From contig JAIXWJ010000065.1 of NCBI GenBank assembly GCA_027491335.1, forward strand, positions 21,735-85,734: 64,000 nt of DNA, read 5' to 3'. This document shows, one piece after another, positions 8,719-17,701 of this stretch. The position numbers and the translations under genes were made by a program. How positions within the stretch are numbered: the first letter of the stretch is position 1; the number at the start of each line of letters is the position of its first letter. The stretch comes from Actinomycetes bacterium (GTDB taxonomy: Bacteria; Actinomycetota; Acidimicrobiia; Acidimicrobiales; Ilumatobacteraceae). The notes beneath the pieces were generated by a model that was not told where the DNA came from, did not search any database, and saw only the letters and a list, made by a program, of their open reading frames with translations.

Positions 8719-9753
8719 ATGTTCGCGGCATTGATCACCGGCAGGGGTTCCCTGGAGATGGTGGAGTTTCCGGACCCGTCTCCGGCCACGAATGGTGTGG
8801 TGGTCGACATCTCGTATTGTGGAGTGTGCGGCACCGACGTGCACGCGTTCCAAAGCGGACAGCCTTACAACCCGGCGATTTGCGGTCACGAGTGGGTGGG
8901 GCACGTGTCGGCGGTTGGCGCCGACGTGAAAGGTTTGGGCGACGGCGACCGAGTGGTGGTGGCGATCGCCCCCGCGTGTGGTCGATGCGCGCCGTGTCGT
9001 GCGGGTCAATCGGATCGCTGCACCGTGTCCTTCTTGTCGGCGTTGGGCCGTGAACCGGGTGCACCAGCGCATGGTGGTTTCGCTCCTCGCATCGCGGTGG
9101 CGGCATCGCGCGTCGTGAAGGCTCATTCCGCATTGACCGACGAACAGGCGGCGCAGGTCGAACCAACCACCGTCGCTTTTCATGCGGTGCGCCGCAGCGG
9201 CGTTCGTCTCGGAGACGTGGCGGTGGTGCAGGGGGCGGGACCCATCGGACTGGGAACCATGCAGTGGGTGCGAGCCGCCGGCGCCGGTGTCGTGATCGTG
9301 GTGGAACCCAACGAGCGGCGTCGATCGTTGGCCCGTGAACTGGGAGCGCATCACGTGGTGGAGCCGGGAGCGTCGGCCGACGAATTGGTGAAGGAACTCA
9401 CGCACGGTCTCGGTGCCGACATCGTGTACGAATGCGTGGGTCGACCCTTCGCCGTTCAAAGCGCGGTCGATCTCGCGCGTCGTGGTGGTTCGATGTGCCT
9501 GATCGGTCTGGCCGACGAAAACGCCCCCATCAGTCCGGCCTCGTGGCTCATCAAGGAGATCGGCGTCACGTCGGCACTCGCCTACAACCACGAGGAGTTC
9601 GACATGGTGATGGGAATGATCGTCGATGGTCGCTTCCGCACCGAACCGTTGCACACGTCGACCGTCGGTCTCGACGGATTGGGTGCGGTGCTCGCCGATC
9701 TGGCCAGTGGTGAGTCGACGCAGACGAAGGTTCTGGTGGATCCGCGTCGCTGA
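8719..9753 (+). CDS. Zinc-dependent alcohol dehydrogenase (MDR family)
   Basis: 344 aa medium-chain dehydrogenase. Catalytic-zinc region CGVCGTDVHAF and GHEWVG; structural-zinc loop with four Cys in CGRCAPCRAGQSDRC; Rossmann motif GAGPIGLG; a Glu after the beta2 strand (VVEPNERR) suggests NAD rather than NADP. It oxidises secondary alcohols or diols; the threonine-dehydrogenase/butanediol-dehydrogenase branch is closest by eye. ATG at 8719 follows GGGGGAGGGTGC. It converges on the SDR at 9758 with a 4-base gap. Confidence 0.88.
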   Translation: MFAALITGRGSLEMVEFPDPSPATNGVVVDISYCGVCGTDVHAFQSGQPYNPAICGHEWVGHVSAVGADVKGLGDGDRVVVAIAPACGRCAPCRAGQSDRCTVSFLSALGREPGAPAHGGFAPRIAVAASRVVKAHSALTDEQAAQVEPTTVAFHAVRRSGVRLGDVAVVQGAGPIGLGTMQWVRAAGAGVVIVVEPNERRRSLARELGAHHVVEPGASADELVKELTHGLGADIVYECVGRPFAVQSAVDLARRGGSMCLIGLADENAPISPASWLIKEIGVTSALAYNHEEFDMVMGMIVDGRFRTEPLHTSTVGLDGLGAVLADLASGESTQTKVLVDPRR

Positions 9754-9757
9754 CGGC

Positions 9758-10612
9758 TCAGGCCTTTTCGCGAATGCCCGCCTCGCGCATGATGGCGGAT
9801 TCCTGTCGATGGAATCGTCCGTCACCAGCCACGGTGGTGGTGCCGGCGTCCACGACGAGGGTGTGTCCGGTCACGTAGCGCGCCTCGTCACTGGCGAGGT
9901 ACACGGCGGCGTTGGCGATGTCGACGGGGAGTCCGGCGATGCCCAACAACGAAGATTTCTCGATGTGGCTGGTGGCGACGTCCATGGCGTCGGCGTCACC
10001 GGTCATGACCGCCGACGTCATCGCGGTGACCGTGTTGCCCGGTGAAATGGCATTGACCCGAACACCGTGACGTGCCAACTCGGACGCGACGGATTTCGTG
10101 AGCCCGATGATGGCGTGTTTGCACGCGGTGTAGCAGTGGGGGCCGAGACCACCCATGATGCCCGCGGTACTGGAGGTGGAGATGATGACGCCTCCGTTCT
10201 GGGGGACCATCACCCGCGCCGCGTGCTTCATTCCGTGAAAGACGCCGTTCAGAAGAATGTCGACGGTGCGATTCCATTGGTCGCTGGAAGTGTCGGCGAT
10301 GCGGCCGACGGCGCCCACGATCCCGGCGTTGTTGAACATGATGTCGAGCCGACCGAATTCGTTCACGGCGGTGGTGACGGCATCGGACACCTGCGACTCG
10401 TCGGTGACGTCGCAGTGCACGTATCTGGTGGACTCACCCAATTCGGCGCACAGCGCGCGTCCTTTGTCGTCTTGCACGTCGGCGAGCACCACCTTGGCTC
10501 CCTCCTCGACGAATCGACGAGCCGTTCCTTCTCCGATTCCGCTGGCCGCTCCGGTGATGACCGCGACCTTGCCGGCCAGACGGCCCCGTGCGGACGATTC
10601 GTTCCCCATCAT
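9758..10612 (-). CDS. SDR-family NAD(P)-dependent oxidoreductase
   Basis: 284 aa classical SDR: ITGAASGIGEG near residues 19-29, FNNAGIVGAVG, the ISTSSTAGIMGG serine segment and YTACKHA (Tyr and Lys of the active site), C-terminal LVVDAGTT. An Asp (VVLADVQD) at the end of beta2 suggests NAD. The double ATG (10612/10609) follows GGGGGAAG, so translation is Shine-Dalgarno driven. Probable 3-hydroxy or secondary-alcohol dehydrogenase; substrate unknown. A lone AACTAA half-site lies upstream at 10680-10685. Confidence 0.88.
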   Translation of the reverse strand: MMGNESSARGRLAGKVAVITGAASGIGEGTARRFVEEGAKVVLADVQDDKGRALCAELGESTRYVHCDVTDESQVSDAVTTAVNEFGRLDIMFNNAGIVGAVGRIADTSSDQWNRTVDILLNGVFHGMKHAARVMVPQNGGVIISTSSTAGIMGGLGPHCYTACKHAIIGLTKSVASELARHGVRVNAISPGNTVTAMTSAVMTGDADAMDVATSHIEKSSLLGIAGLPVDIANAAVYLASDEARYVTGHTLVVDAGTTTVAGDGRFHRQESAIMREAGIREKA

Positions 10613-10724
10613 TCTTCCCCCAACCTCGCTCGCCGTCCCTCGGTGGCGTCTGCGCTCACGATCTCGGCGATGCGATCCAAACTAATGCGCTCGAGACGGC
10701 CCGCGGTGTGCCAAGGTTCGACCC

Positions 10725-11417
10725 ATGATCGATGAGACACGATTCGGGGCCGAGTACCGCAACGCGCGAGTTCGAATGCAGGAACTGGCCAGTGGGTTGT
10801 CCGAGGATGATGGACGCCGCGTGGTCATGGCGTGCCCGGCATGGACGGTGAAGGACTTGTTCTCTCACGTCACGGGGATCGCCGTTTCGTTGTCGGCGGG
10901 CGACTCACCATCGGGTGACACCCAAGCGTGGGTCGATGCCCAAGTGGAGAACCGTCGCGAGCGCACGTTGGCCAGCGTGGTGGAAGAGTGGATGCAAGCC
11001 GGGCCGGGTTTCGAGACCATGATCGATTCCGCTCCGAAGGCTCTCTGGTCGCTGACGTACGACACGGTGGTTCACGAGCACGACCTTTTCACCGCGGTCG
11101 GTCGAGTCGGAGATCGTTCGTCGTCCGGAGTGGTGATGGCGGCCGAGTTGGGTCTCAAGCTGGTGAAGGGTGATCTGCGCACGCACGGGCTCCCGGCGCT
11201 TCGTGCGGTGGTCGATGGAGTCGAGCACGTGGTGGGAACCGGTGACCCCGCGCTGACCTTGCGGGCGTCCTCGTTCGAAACGCTGCGTCTGTTGGGTAGT
11301 CGACGAACGCTGGCCGAGTTGCTGGCGGCGGACTTCGAGGGCGACTTCGAAACGATGCGTCCGGGCATTGTGCACATGGATCTCCCCGAGGTGAGTCTGG
11401 GCGAGGGCGCGCTCTAG
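10725..11417 (+). CDS. Maleylpyruvate isomerase-family (mycothiol-dependent DinB-like) protein
   Basis: 230 aa. The N-terminal bundle has VVMACPAWTVKDLFSHVTG, whose Trp-x-V-x-D-hh-x-H pattern is typical of the family's metal/thiol site, followed by the second His region VHEHDLF. The C-terminal SCP2-like part carries VVDGVEHVVG and LTLRASSFETLRLLGSRR. The family includes mycothiol-dependent isomerases, but most members have unknown reactions. ATG at 10725 has CAAGGT 7 bases upstream (10712-10717), consistent with a leaderless start. Stands alone between two SDR genes. Confidence 0.8.
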   Translation: MIDETRFGAEYRNARVRMQELASGLSEDDGRRVVMACPAWTVKDLFSHVTGIAVSLSAGDSPSGDTQAWVDAQVENRRERTLASVVEEWMQAGPGFETMIDSAPKALWSLTYDTVVHEHDLFTAVGRVGDRSSSGVVMAAELGLKLVKGDLRTHGLPALRAVVDGVEHVVGTGDPALTLRASSFETLRLLGSRRTLAELLAADFEGDFETMRPGIVHMDLPEVSLGEGAL

Positions 11418-11465
11418 GATCCGCTCAACGTTCCACCGTTTCGGTGGCCGCACAGGGGGGTAAGC

Positions 11466-12383
11466 ATGGGTCAGTTCTCCGGCAAGACGGTTCTCATCAC
11501 CGGCGCGTCGTACGGCTTGGGCGAGGGGTTCGCCGAGGGCTTCGCCAAGGAAGGCGCCGATCTCGTTTTGACGGCGCGCAGCAAGGACATGTTGGAGGCG
11601 GTGGCCGAACGTTGTCGGGCGTTGGGTTCCAAGGTCACGGTGGTCACCGGCGACGTCGCCGTCGAGGAGGACGTTCTTCGAGTCGTGAAGACCGGCATCG
11701 AAGCTCACGGCAAGATCGACGTGTTGATCAACAACGCGGGAGTCAGCGACCTGCGCGGGCTGTCGGCCGAGCAGTACGACACGGCGACGTGGAACTGGAT
11801 CATCTCCATCGATCTCACCGGCGCGTTCATGTTCCTGCGCGAGGTCGGCCGACACATGTTGGAGCGTCGTTCGGGCTCGATCGTGAACATCTGCTCGATC
11901 ATGGGAAGCGGAGCGAACGAGAACAACATCATCGCCTACGCGGCCGCCAAGGGTGGCCTGCGCAACGTCACCATGCAGGTGGGATGCGAATGGGCCGATC
12001 GCGGAGTTCGCGTGAACTCGGTGTCGCCCGGTTTCATCATCACCGAAATGGTCCGGCCCGCTCTCGAGGGAATGGGCATGGACAAGTGGATCGCCAGCCG
12101 CACTCCAATGCGTCGCATCGGAGAGTTGCACGAGATCGTCGGGCCGGTCATGTTCCTGGCCTCCGATGCCGCCAGTTACATCACGGGCCATGATCTGTTG
12201 GTCGACGGTGGCACCAATTCGGCCAATGGCTATTACCAGATCCCGCCGATTCACCAGGAGTGGAACAAGGCGACGACACCGCGAGTCGGAGAGGGATATC
12301 CGGGAGTCCAGCCGCGTCCCGATTGGTATCAGATCATGGAGAACGGCATCCCGGGTCTGCACTACCCGTTGCCCGAGGCCTGA
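11466..12383 (+). CDS. SDR-family oxidoreductase
   Basis: 305 aa, longer than classical SDRs because of a C-terminal tail of about 50 residues rich in Pro/Trp/Tyr (YYQIPPIHQEWNKATTPRVG), which may close over the substrate. Motifs: ITGASYGLGEG, INNAGVS, YAAAKGG in place of YxxxK plus SIVNICSIMGSG, and the C-terminal LLVDGGTNSANG. ATG at 11466 follows GGGGGGTAAGC. The long tail is seen in SDRs acting on bulky cyclic substrates; the substrate is not identifiable. Confidence 0.88.
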   Translation: MGQFSGKTVLITGASYGLGEGFAEGFAKEGADLVLTARSKDMLEAVAERCRALGSKVTVVTGDVAVEEDVLRVVKTGIEAHGKIDVLINNAGVSDLRGLSAEQYDTATWNWIISIDLTGAFMFLREVGRHMLERRSGSIVNICSIMGSGANENNIIAYAAAKGGLRNVTMQVGCEWADRGVRVNSVSPGFIITEMVRPALEGMGMDKWIASRTPMRRIGELHEIVGPVMFLASDAASYITGHDLLVDGGTNSANGYYQIPPIHQEWNKATTPRVGEGYPGVQPRPDWYQIMENGIPGLHYPLPEA

Positions 12384-12406
12384 CCGAGTCGGGTTTCCGA
12401 ACTCGT

Positions 12407-12919
12407 TCAGTTGTCGGGCGTGATTCGGGGCGACGGTTCGAAGGTTCCCGAAGCGAACGCGTTGCTGATTCGTTCGATCGTGTCCCAATCGTGCGTCAGC
12501 GCTCGATGCGAGATGCGCCAGTCGTCGCCTCGGCGTTCGAATCGGTCGAAGTAGCGGCCGCAGAACTTCTCGAGATACTCGCCGTCGTCGTCGCGGCATC
12601 GGTGCCACGCCAACACCTGCGTCTCGACGTCGGCGGTCGTCTCCGACGTGAACACGATGTGCGGTGGTGAGCAGAAGTGGGTCGTGGACAACGTGCGTCG
12701 ACGCAGACGCTCGGTGACCAGACGAGCGAAGTCCACTCCGAGTCCGACGAACGATCCGTGATCGTCGGTCGCGTCGGGATGGTAAACCGAGGCCACCAGA
12801 TCGGCGTCGCAACGATCGACGCCGCGGCAATAGTCGAGGAGGCAGCGCTGGATGGCCAGAACGGCCATCGACGCCTCGGCCGGTTCCAATGGCCCACGGG
12901 CCGCACTCTCGCTGGTCAC
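12407..12919 (-). CDS. SnoaL-like / NTF2-superfamily protein
   Basis: 170 aa cone-shaped alpha+beta barrel. The pattern is IQRCLLDYCRGVDRCDADLV, then YHPDATDDHGSFVG, then FDRFERRGDDWRISHRALTHDW, as in SnoaL-like polyketide cyclases, ketosteroid isomerases and ring-hydroxylating dioxygenase small subunits. A catalytic His (SHR) and Asp are present, so isomerase, dehydratase or cyclase activity is possible. I chose GTG at 12919: TACCCT lies exactly 6 bases upstream (12931-12926), a leaderless arrangement; longer reading frames add a Pro/Arg-rich unfolded segment. Confidence 0.78.
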   Translation of the reverse strand: MTSESAARGPLEPAEASMAVLAIQRCLLDYCRGVDRCDADLVASVYHPDATDDHGSFVGLGVDFARLVTERLRRRTLSTTHFCSPPHIVFTSETTADVETQVLAWHRCRDDDGEYLEKFCGRYFDRFERRGDDWRISHRALTHDWDTIERISNAFASGTFEPSPRITPDN

Positions 12920-12925
12920 GAGGGC

Positions 12926-12931
12926 AGGGTA
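12926..12931 (-). promoter_or_regulatory. -10 box TACCCT, leaderless GTG start
   Basis: TACCCT on the minus strand followed by 6 bases and GTG at 12919. It decides the start of the SnoaL-like gene. Confidence 0.55.
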
Positions 12932-12993
12932 ACCGTGTCGGGCCCCGTGATTCTCGGGAGTCGCTTGGTGACTTTCTGACGGGTCGCGTTCAC

Positions 12994-13031
12994 TAAGGTC
13001 GGATCGTCGACGCGAAGCGGGGTTCGCGTCG
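12994..13031 (+). promoter_or_regulatory. Promoter -10 and 5'-leader hairpin before the DUF35 gene
   Basis: TAAGGT at 12994-12999 is a good -10 box. The leader then contains a perfect 9-bp stem, CGACGCGAA (13008-13016) / TTCGCGTCG (13023-13031), with loop GCGGGG, just before the ribosome site GTGGAGGGGGAG. It may stabilise the message or tune translation; no known riboswitch class is recognised. Confidence 0.45.
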
Positions 13032-13049
13032 GGACGTGGAGGGGGAGTC

Positions 13050-13475
13050 ATGTCGCAAGTGCCGGTGACCGAAGGGGTCTTCACGTGGCCGTCCGACAGT
13101 CCGCAGTTGATCGGTAGTCGTTGCGTGGCCTGTGGCAATCACATGTTCCCGGTCCAACAGGGATGTCCGAAGTGCACGGCCGCCGAAACGGAAGAGGTTC
13201 TTCTCGGTCGTCGGGGAACGTTGTGGACGTGGACCGTCCAAGGTTTCCCGCCCAAGGCGCCTCCATACGCCGGCAACGTGGATCCCAAGACGTTCGAGGC
13301 TTTCGGCGTGGGTTACGTGGAACTGCCGGGTCAATTGAAGGTCGAGTCGCGTCTCACCGAGGCCGACCCCGAAAAGTTGAGAATCGGAATGGAGATGGAG
13401 CTCGTCATCGTGCCCCTCTCCAAGGATTCCGATGGAAATGAGATCGTCACCTTCGCGTTCGCGCCGGTGGCCTGA
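13050..13475 (+). CDS. DUF35 / zinc-ribbon plus OB-fold protein (thiolase partner)
   Basis: 141 aa. The N-terminal rubredoxin-like zinc ribbon has CVACGNHMFPVQQGCPKC, followed by an OB fold starting at GRRGTLWTWTVQGF and holding FGVGYVELPG. Proteins of this type bind SCP2-type thiolases or aldolases and supply the acyl-CoA binding surface, as ChsH2-type DUF35 domains do for Ltp2 in steroid side-chain cleavage. The matching thiolase-like gene begins 28 bases downstream, so a two-subunit complex is very likely. No MaoC hydratase domain is present on this copy. Confidence 0.88.
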   Translation: MSQVPVTEGVFTWPSDSPQLIGSRCVACGNHMFPVQQGCPKCTAAETEEVLLGRRGTLWTWTVQGFPPKAPPYAGNVDPKTFEAFGVGYVELPGQLKVESRLTEADPEKLRIGMEMELVIVPLSKDSDGNEIVTFAFAPVA

Positions 13476-13502
13476 GTCGTCGTAACGGGAGAGGGAGCGC
13501 AC

Positions 13503-14651
13503 ATGAGCACGGAAGTCGCCATCGTCGGTATCGGAATGCACGAGTTCGGACGCACCGACGGAGTGTCCGGGATGGATCAGGGAGTCGTCGCGGTGCGTCG
13601 CGCGTGCGCCGACGCCGGAGTCAACTGGGAGGACATCCAGTTCGCCTTCGGTGGATCGATGGCGGCCGGCGCCGCCGACACGATGGTGTCGTTGCTCGGA
13701 TTGACGGGATTGCAGTTCATCAACGTGGCCAACGGATGCGCCACGGGTGGTTCGGCACTGTTTTCGGCGTACAACACCATCCGCTCGGGAGTGTTCGATC
13801 TGGGCATCGCCATCGGTTTCGACAAGCACGAGCGCGGCGCGTTTCGTGTGAACACCAAGGGTGGCGGTCTGGGCGATTGGTACGGAGCGTCGGGTCTGGC
13901 GCTCACCACTCAGTTCTTCGGCATGAAGATCAACCGTTACATGCACGAGTACGGCATCACGCAAAGCACCCTGGCCAAGGTGTCGGAGAAAGCGTTCCGT
14001 AACGGTTCCATGAATCCGATGGCGTGGCGTCGCAAGCCGATCTCGGAAGAGGAAGTCATCAACTCGCCGATGTTGTCCTACCCGCTCACTCAGTACATGT
14101 TCTGTTCGCCCGGCGAGGGAGGAGTCGCTCTCATCTTGGCCCGCGCCGACAAAGCCCATCTCTACACGGACAAACCGATCTATCTGCGGGCCGCCGTCGT
14201 TCGCAGTCGTCGATTCGGGAGCTTCGAGGTGTTGGCGCCGTCGATCGCCCTCGAACACAACGCCGGACCCACCGTGGACGCCTCGAAAGCGGCCTTCGAG
14301 ATGGCGGGCATGGGACCAAAGGACATGGATCTGGCGCAACTTCAGGACACCGAGTCCGGGGCCGAGGTGATGCACATGGCCGAGAACGGATTCTGCGAGC
14401 ACGGCGAGCAGGAGTTCATGATCCAGGCCGGCGACACCGAGATCGGTGGCAAGTTTCCCGTGAACACCGACGGAGGCTGCTTGGCCAACGGAGAGCCGGT
14501 GGGCGCGTCGGGATTGCGCCAGGTGTACGAGAACGTGTTGCAGTTGCGCGGACAGGCCGGAGCGCGACAGGTGCCCAACGACCCCAAGACCGCGTACACC
14601 CACGTGTACGGCGCACCCGGAATCTCGGGTGTGACGATCCTGTCCCGGTAA
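13503..14651 (+). CDS. Thiolase-like protein (SCP-x/lipid-transfer type)
   Basis: 382 aa thiolase fold. N-terminal VAIVGIGMHEFGR; nucleophile region NVANGCATGGSALFSAYNTIRSG, where Cys lies at the usual thiolase position; C-terminal FPVNTDGGCLANGEPVGASGLRQ and HVYGAPGISGVTILSR. This branch includes SCP-x thiolases and the Ltp-type retro-aldolases of steroid degradation. With the DUF35 partner immediately upstream it probably cleaves a C-C bond of a CoA-linked substrate, either by thiolysis or retro-aldol; sequence alone does not settle which. Confidence 0.87.
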   Translation: MSTEVAIVGIGMHEFGRTDGVSGMDQGVVAVRRACADAGVNWEDIQFAFGGSMAAGAADTMVSLLGLTGLQFINVANGCATGGSALFSAYNTIRSGVFDLGIAIGFDKHERGAFRVNTKGGGLGDWYGASGLALTTQFFGMKINRYMHEYGITQSTLAKVSEKAFRNGSMNPMAWRRKPISEEEVINSPMLSYPLTQYMFCSPGEGGVALILARADKAHLYTDKPIYLRAAVVRSRRFGSFEVLAPSIALEHNAGPTVDASKAAFEMAGMGPKDMDLAQLQDTESGAEVMHMAENGFCEHGEQEFMIQAGDTEIGGKFPVNTDGGCLANGEPVGASGLRQVYENVLQLRGQAGARQVPNDPKTAYTHVYGAPGISGVTILSR

Positions 14652-14663
14652 GGAGGAATCGCC

Positions 14664-16241
14664 ATGGCTGTTCTCACATCCGATCACGCTCTGCAACGAG
14701 GTGACGTCGCCGCTCTGATCGACGAATTCCGCGAGGTCACCTGGTCGCAGTTCGACGAGCGGGTCAACCGACTGGTGAACGGGCTTCGCGAACTCGGCTT
14801 GAAGACGGGCGACACCGTCGCGGTGATCGTGGGCAACCACTGCGAATTCTTCGAATTGGCCATGGCTTGCGCTCACGGTGGCTGGACGTACGTGCCCGTC
14901 AACTGGCACTGGGTGGCCGACGAACTCGCCTACGTCTTCGCCGATGCCGACGCCCGCGCGGTGTTCGTCGACGAGCGCTTCGCCGATGCGTGCGCCACGG
15001 CGTTGCGCGACGAACGTGGTCGCGGTGTGGGTCATGTGGTGGGTATTCGTTGCGCATCGGGTGCGGCGATCGCGACCGACTCACGATTCCGTTCGTACGA
15101 GGACGTGATCGCCACCGCATCCTCCGAAGAGCCGGCCGACCAGATGCTCGGTGGTCCGATGTTCTACACCTCTGGCACCACCGGCCGCCCCAAGGGCGTT
15201 CGCGGCATGTTGTCCGGTGGCTCGTCGATGACTCCCGACATCATGAAGTTGGTGGCGGCGGGATTCTCGAATTTCCTTCCGATTCCGGGCCGCACGATGT
15301 TGTGCGGCCCCTTCTACCACTCGGCTCAGTGGGCGTTCTCGTACCTTCCGATGATCGGCGGGTCCTCGGTGGTGATGCAACACAAGTTCGACTCGGCGGC
15401 CATGCTCGAGTTGATCGATCGTCACGGATGCACCAACGTCCACCTCGTCCCCACTCAGATGAAGCGCATGCTCGATCTGGCCGATGACGTGAAGTCCGGT
15501 TTCCGGGGGGACTCCTTGGTGACGGTGTGGCACGGCGCGGCTCCGTGTCCGCCGGCGGTGAAGCGCGGACTCATCGAATGGATGGGGCCCAAGATCACCG
15601 AGTACTACGGAAGCACCGAAGGCTCGATCATCTCGACGATCAGCTCGGACGAATGGCTCGCCAAGGGCGGCAGCGTCGGCAAACCCTTGGAGACGGTGGA
15701 AGTGATCGTCGTCGATGACGACCAACAGCGTGTCGCGCCGGGTTCCGAGGGAACCTTGTACTTCCGCAACAAGATGGGGACCGATTTCACGTATCACAAC
15801 GACGAGGGCAAGACCGCGGCGGCCCACTTGGAGCCCGGCGTGTTCACGACCGGTGACGTGGGCTATGTGGACGCCGACGGTTACCTGTGGTTGAGCGATC
15901 GCAAGATCGACATGATCATCAGCGGTGGCGTGAACATCTATCCGGCGGAGATCGAAGGCGTTCTCGCGGTTCACCCCTCCGTCGAGGACGTGGCGGTGAT
16001 CGGCGTGCCCGACGAGGAGTTCGGCGAGAGTGTGAAGGCTCTCGTGCAGGTGAAGGACGGGGTGCTCGCCGACGAGGCGTTGGCTTCCTCGCTGGTTGCG
16101 CATTGTCGCGAACTCCTGGCCGGGTACAAGGCGCCCCGCTCGGTGGATTTCGTGAATCACATTCCGCGCACCGGCACGGGCAAGATCCAAAAGGCTCCGT
16201 TGCGCGCGCCCTACTGGGAAGGACATCGACGTCGTATCTGA
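14664..16241 (+). CDS. Acyl-CoA synthetase (AMP-forming)
   Basis: 525 aa ANL enzyme. P-loop FYTSGTTGRPKG, A5 motif YYGSTEGS, hinge LSDRKIDMIISGGVNIYPAEIE, catalytic Lys in RTGTGKIQKAPLR. It clusters by eye with the synthetase at 19572 (same SGTTGRPKG, same APYWE C-terminus) rather than with those at 5194 and 44890. ATG at 14664 follows AAGGAGGAATCGCC, a strong ribosome site, 12 bases after the thiolase stop; DUF35, thiolase, synthetase, VOC protein and SDR look like one operon from 13050 to 17696. Confidence 0.92.
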   Translation: MAVLTSDHALQRGDVAALIDEFREVTWSQFDERVNRLVNGLRELGLKTGDTVAVIVGNHCEFFELAMACAHGGWTYVPVNWHWVADELAYVFADADARAVFVDERFADACATALRDERGRGVGHVVGIRCASGAAIATDSRFRSYEDVIATASSEEPADQMLGGPMFYTSGTTGRPKGVRGMLSGGSSMTPDIMKLVAAGFSNFLPIPGRTMLCGPFYHSAQWAFSYLPMIGGSSVVMQHKFDSAAMLELIDRHGCTNVHLVPTQMKRMLDLADDVKSGFRGDSLVTVWHGAAPCPPAVKRGLIEWMGPKITEYYGSTEGSIISTISSDEWLAKGGSVGKPLETVEVIVVDDDQQRVAPGSEGTLYFRNKMGTDFTYHNDEGKTAAAHLEPGVFTTGDVGYVDADGYLWLSDRKIDMIISGGVNIYPAEIEGVLAVHPSVEDVAVIGVPDEEFGESVKALVQVKDGVLADEALASSLVAHCRELLAGYKAPRSVDFVNHIPRTGTGKIQKAPLRAPYWEGHRRRI

Positions 16242-16260
16242 CGTGCGAGACGGAGGTTCG

Positions 16261-16734
16261 ATGATGCGTGTCGATTACGGCCGGTGTTACCACCAAGGAA
16301 TTCGCGTGCCGAACCTCGAGGCCGCGATGGCCGACATGGGCGATGCCCTCGGCGTCACATGGTGCGAACCTCAACAGTCCGAGCAACAGGTGTGGTTGCC
16401 CGGCGTGGGGGAGAGTCGCATTCCGCTGCGGTTCACCTATTCGGCGCAAGGGCCGCAACACATCGAGTTGTTGGAGGGGGCACCCGGATCGATCTGGGAT
16501 GGCCGAGAGGCCCCCGGTCTGCATCATGTGGGTGTCTGGTCCGACGACGTGGGTGGACAGACGAGAGCGCTCGAAGCCCGGGGGTGGACGGTCCTGATGG
16601 CCCAGGCTTCCCCCGAACGCAACTACGGCGCGTTCACCTACGTGCAACCGCCCAGCGGGTTGATCGTCGAGCTGGTCTGGAGCGCGATCGAGCCGATGTT
16701 TGCGCGTTGGTTCGCCGGAGGTCCCCTCGCATGA
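16261..16734 (+). CDS. VOC-superfamily (glyoxalase/dioxygenase-like) protein
   Basis: 157 aa, two beta-alpha-beta-beta-beta modules. The first begins YGRCYHQGIRVPNLEAAM, with His as the first metal ligand, and ends HIELLEG; the second begins GLHHVGVWSDD and ends GLIVELVW. This is the arrangement of metal-dependent epimerases (methylmalonyl-CoA epimerase type), lyases and extradiol dioxygenases. ATG at 16261 (or 16264) is preceded by CGGAGG; a GTG at 16243 is possible but has no ribosome site. The stop overlaps the next start (ATGA at 16731-16734). Confidence 0.82.
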   Translation: MMRVDYGRCYHQGIRVPNLEAAMADMGDALGVTWCEPQQSEQQVWLPGVGESRIPLRFTYSAQGPQHIELLEGAPGSIWDGREAPGLHHVGVWSDDVGGQTRALEARGWTVLMAQASPERNYGAFTYVQPPSGLIVELVWSAIEPMFARWFAGGPLA

Positions 16735-17696
16735 ACGTTCGACACACGCCTACCAACAGTGGATTCTCGGCCGCGTCGACGACCGACGACGTTCTCGCTG
16801 GCGTCAGTCTCGTCGGTCGGCGTTTCCTGGTGACCGGAGCATCGGGTGGTCTCGGGCTGGAGACGACGCGAGCATTGTCCGCTCATGGCGCCACCGTGGT
16901 GATGGCCGCGCGCGATTCGTCCAAGAATCGCGAGGCGATGGCAACCATTCGGGCGGACCACCCCGACGCCGATCTCGAGGAACTCGAGGTCGACCTCGGC
17001 TCGTTGGCATCGGTGCGTGCGGCAAGCTCGCGCTTCTTGGCGGACCCTCGACCGCTGCACGGGCTCATCCTCAACGCGGGAATCATGGCCACGCCGCTCG
17101 GTCGCACCGTCGACGGATTCGAGCAGCAGTTCGGCGTCGATCACCTCGGACATTTCCTGTTGGCCCGGGAGTTGTTGGAGCGAATGGTGGAGTCCGCTCC
17201 CGCGCGCGTGGTGGTGTTGTCATCGGCCGGTCACCGCATGGGTGACGTCGATCTCGGGGACGTCAACTTCGAACGCCGCGAGTACGAACCCTTCGTCGCG
17301 TACGGCGCGGCGAAGACGTGCAACGTGTTGCACGCGGTGGAAATCGATCGTCGCTACGCCGATCGGGGAGTGCGGGCGTTCGCCGTGCATCCCGGTGGCA
17401 TCCACACCGAACTGGGTCGCTACATGACACCTGATGTGATTCGGTCGTTGATGGACCGCATCAGTGACAGCCCACAGGTGCTCACATGGAAGACACCACA
17501 ACAGGGTGCCGCCACCACGGTGTGGGCGGCCACATCGGCACTTCTGGACGGCCGCGGTGGAGAGTATTGCGAGGACTGCGACGTGTCCCCGGTGGTCGAT
17601 GACGAGTCGTTGGGCGCGGGTGGTGTCGCTCGCCGAGCGGTGGATGCGTCTCGGGCCACTGCATTGTGGGAGTTGAGCACGTGTTTGGTCGACTGA
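16731..17696 (+). CDS. SDR-family oxidoreductase (retinol dehydrogenase/protochlorophyllide reductase-like)
   Basis: 321 aa. VTGASGGLGLETTRALSAHG, then VVMAARDS with Arg suggesting NADP, LILNAGIMATPLG, FGVDHLGHF and YGAAKTCN as the YxxxK site. These features mark the retinol/WW-domain oxidoreductase branch, which acts on hydrophobic alcohols. The start is coupled to the VOC stop. It ends the operon: a 19-bp stem with one G-U pair begins six bases after its stop (17702-17753). Confidence 0.88.
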   Translation: MNVRHTPTNSGFSAASTTDDVLAGVSLVGRRFLVTGASGGLGLETTRALSAHGATVVMAARDSSKNREAMATIRADHPDADLEELEVDLGSLASVRAASSRFLADPRPLHGLILNAGIMATPLGRTVDGFEQQFGVDHLGHFLLARELLERMVESAPARVVVLSSAGHRMGDVDLGDVNFERREYEPFVAYGAAKTCNVLHAVEIDRRYADRGVRAFAVHPGGIHTELGRYMTPDVIRSLMDRISDSPQVLTWKTPQQGAATTVWAATSALLDGRGGEYCEDCDVSPVVDDESLGAGGVARRAVDASRATALWELSTCLVD

Positions 17697-17701
17697 ACGC
17701 C

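Noticed and set aside
10680..10695. Third full AACTAA-N8-TTAGTT operator
   Set aside because: Only the left half (AACTAA) is present; the right half reads AGACGG.
10905..12830. 641-aa leftward open frame
   Set aside because: Lies across two clear genes on the plus strand and lacks any domain.
12993..15035. 680-aa leftward open frame
   Set aside because: Antisense to DUF35, thiolase and synthetase genes; shadow frame.
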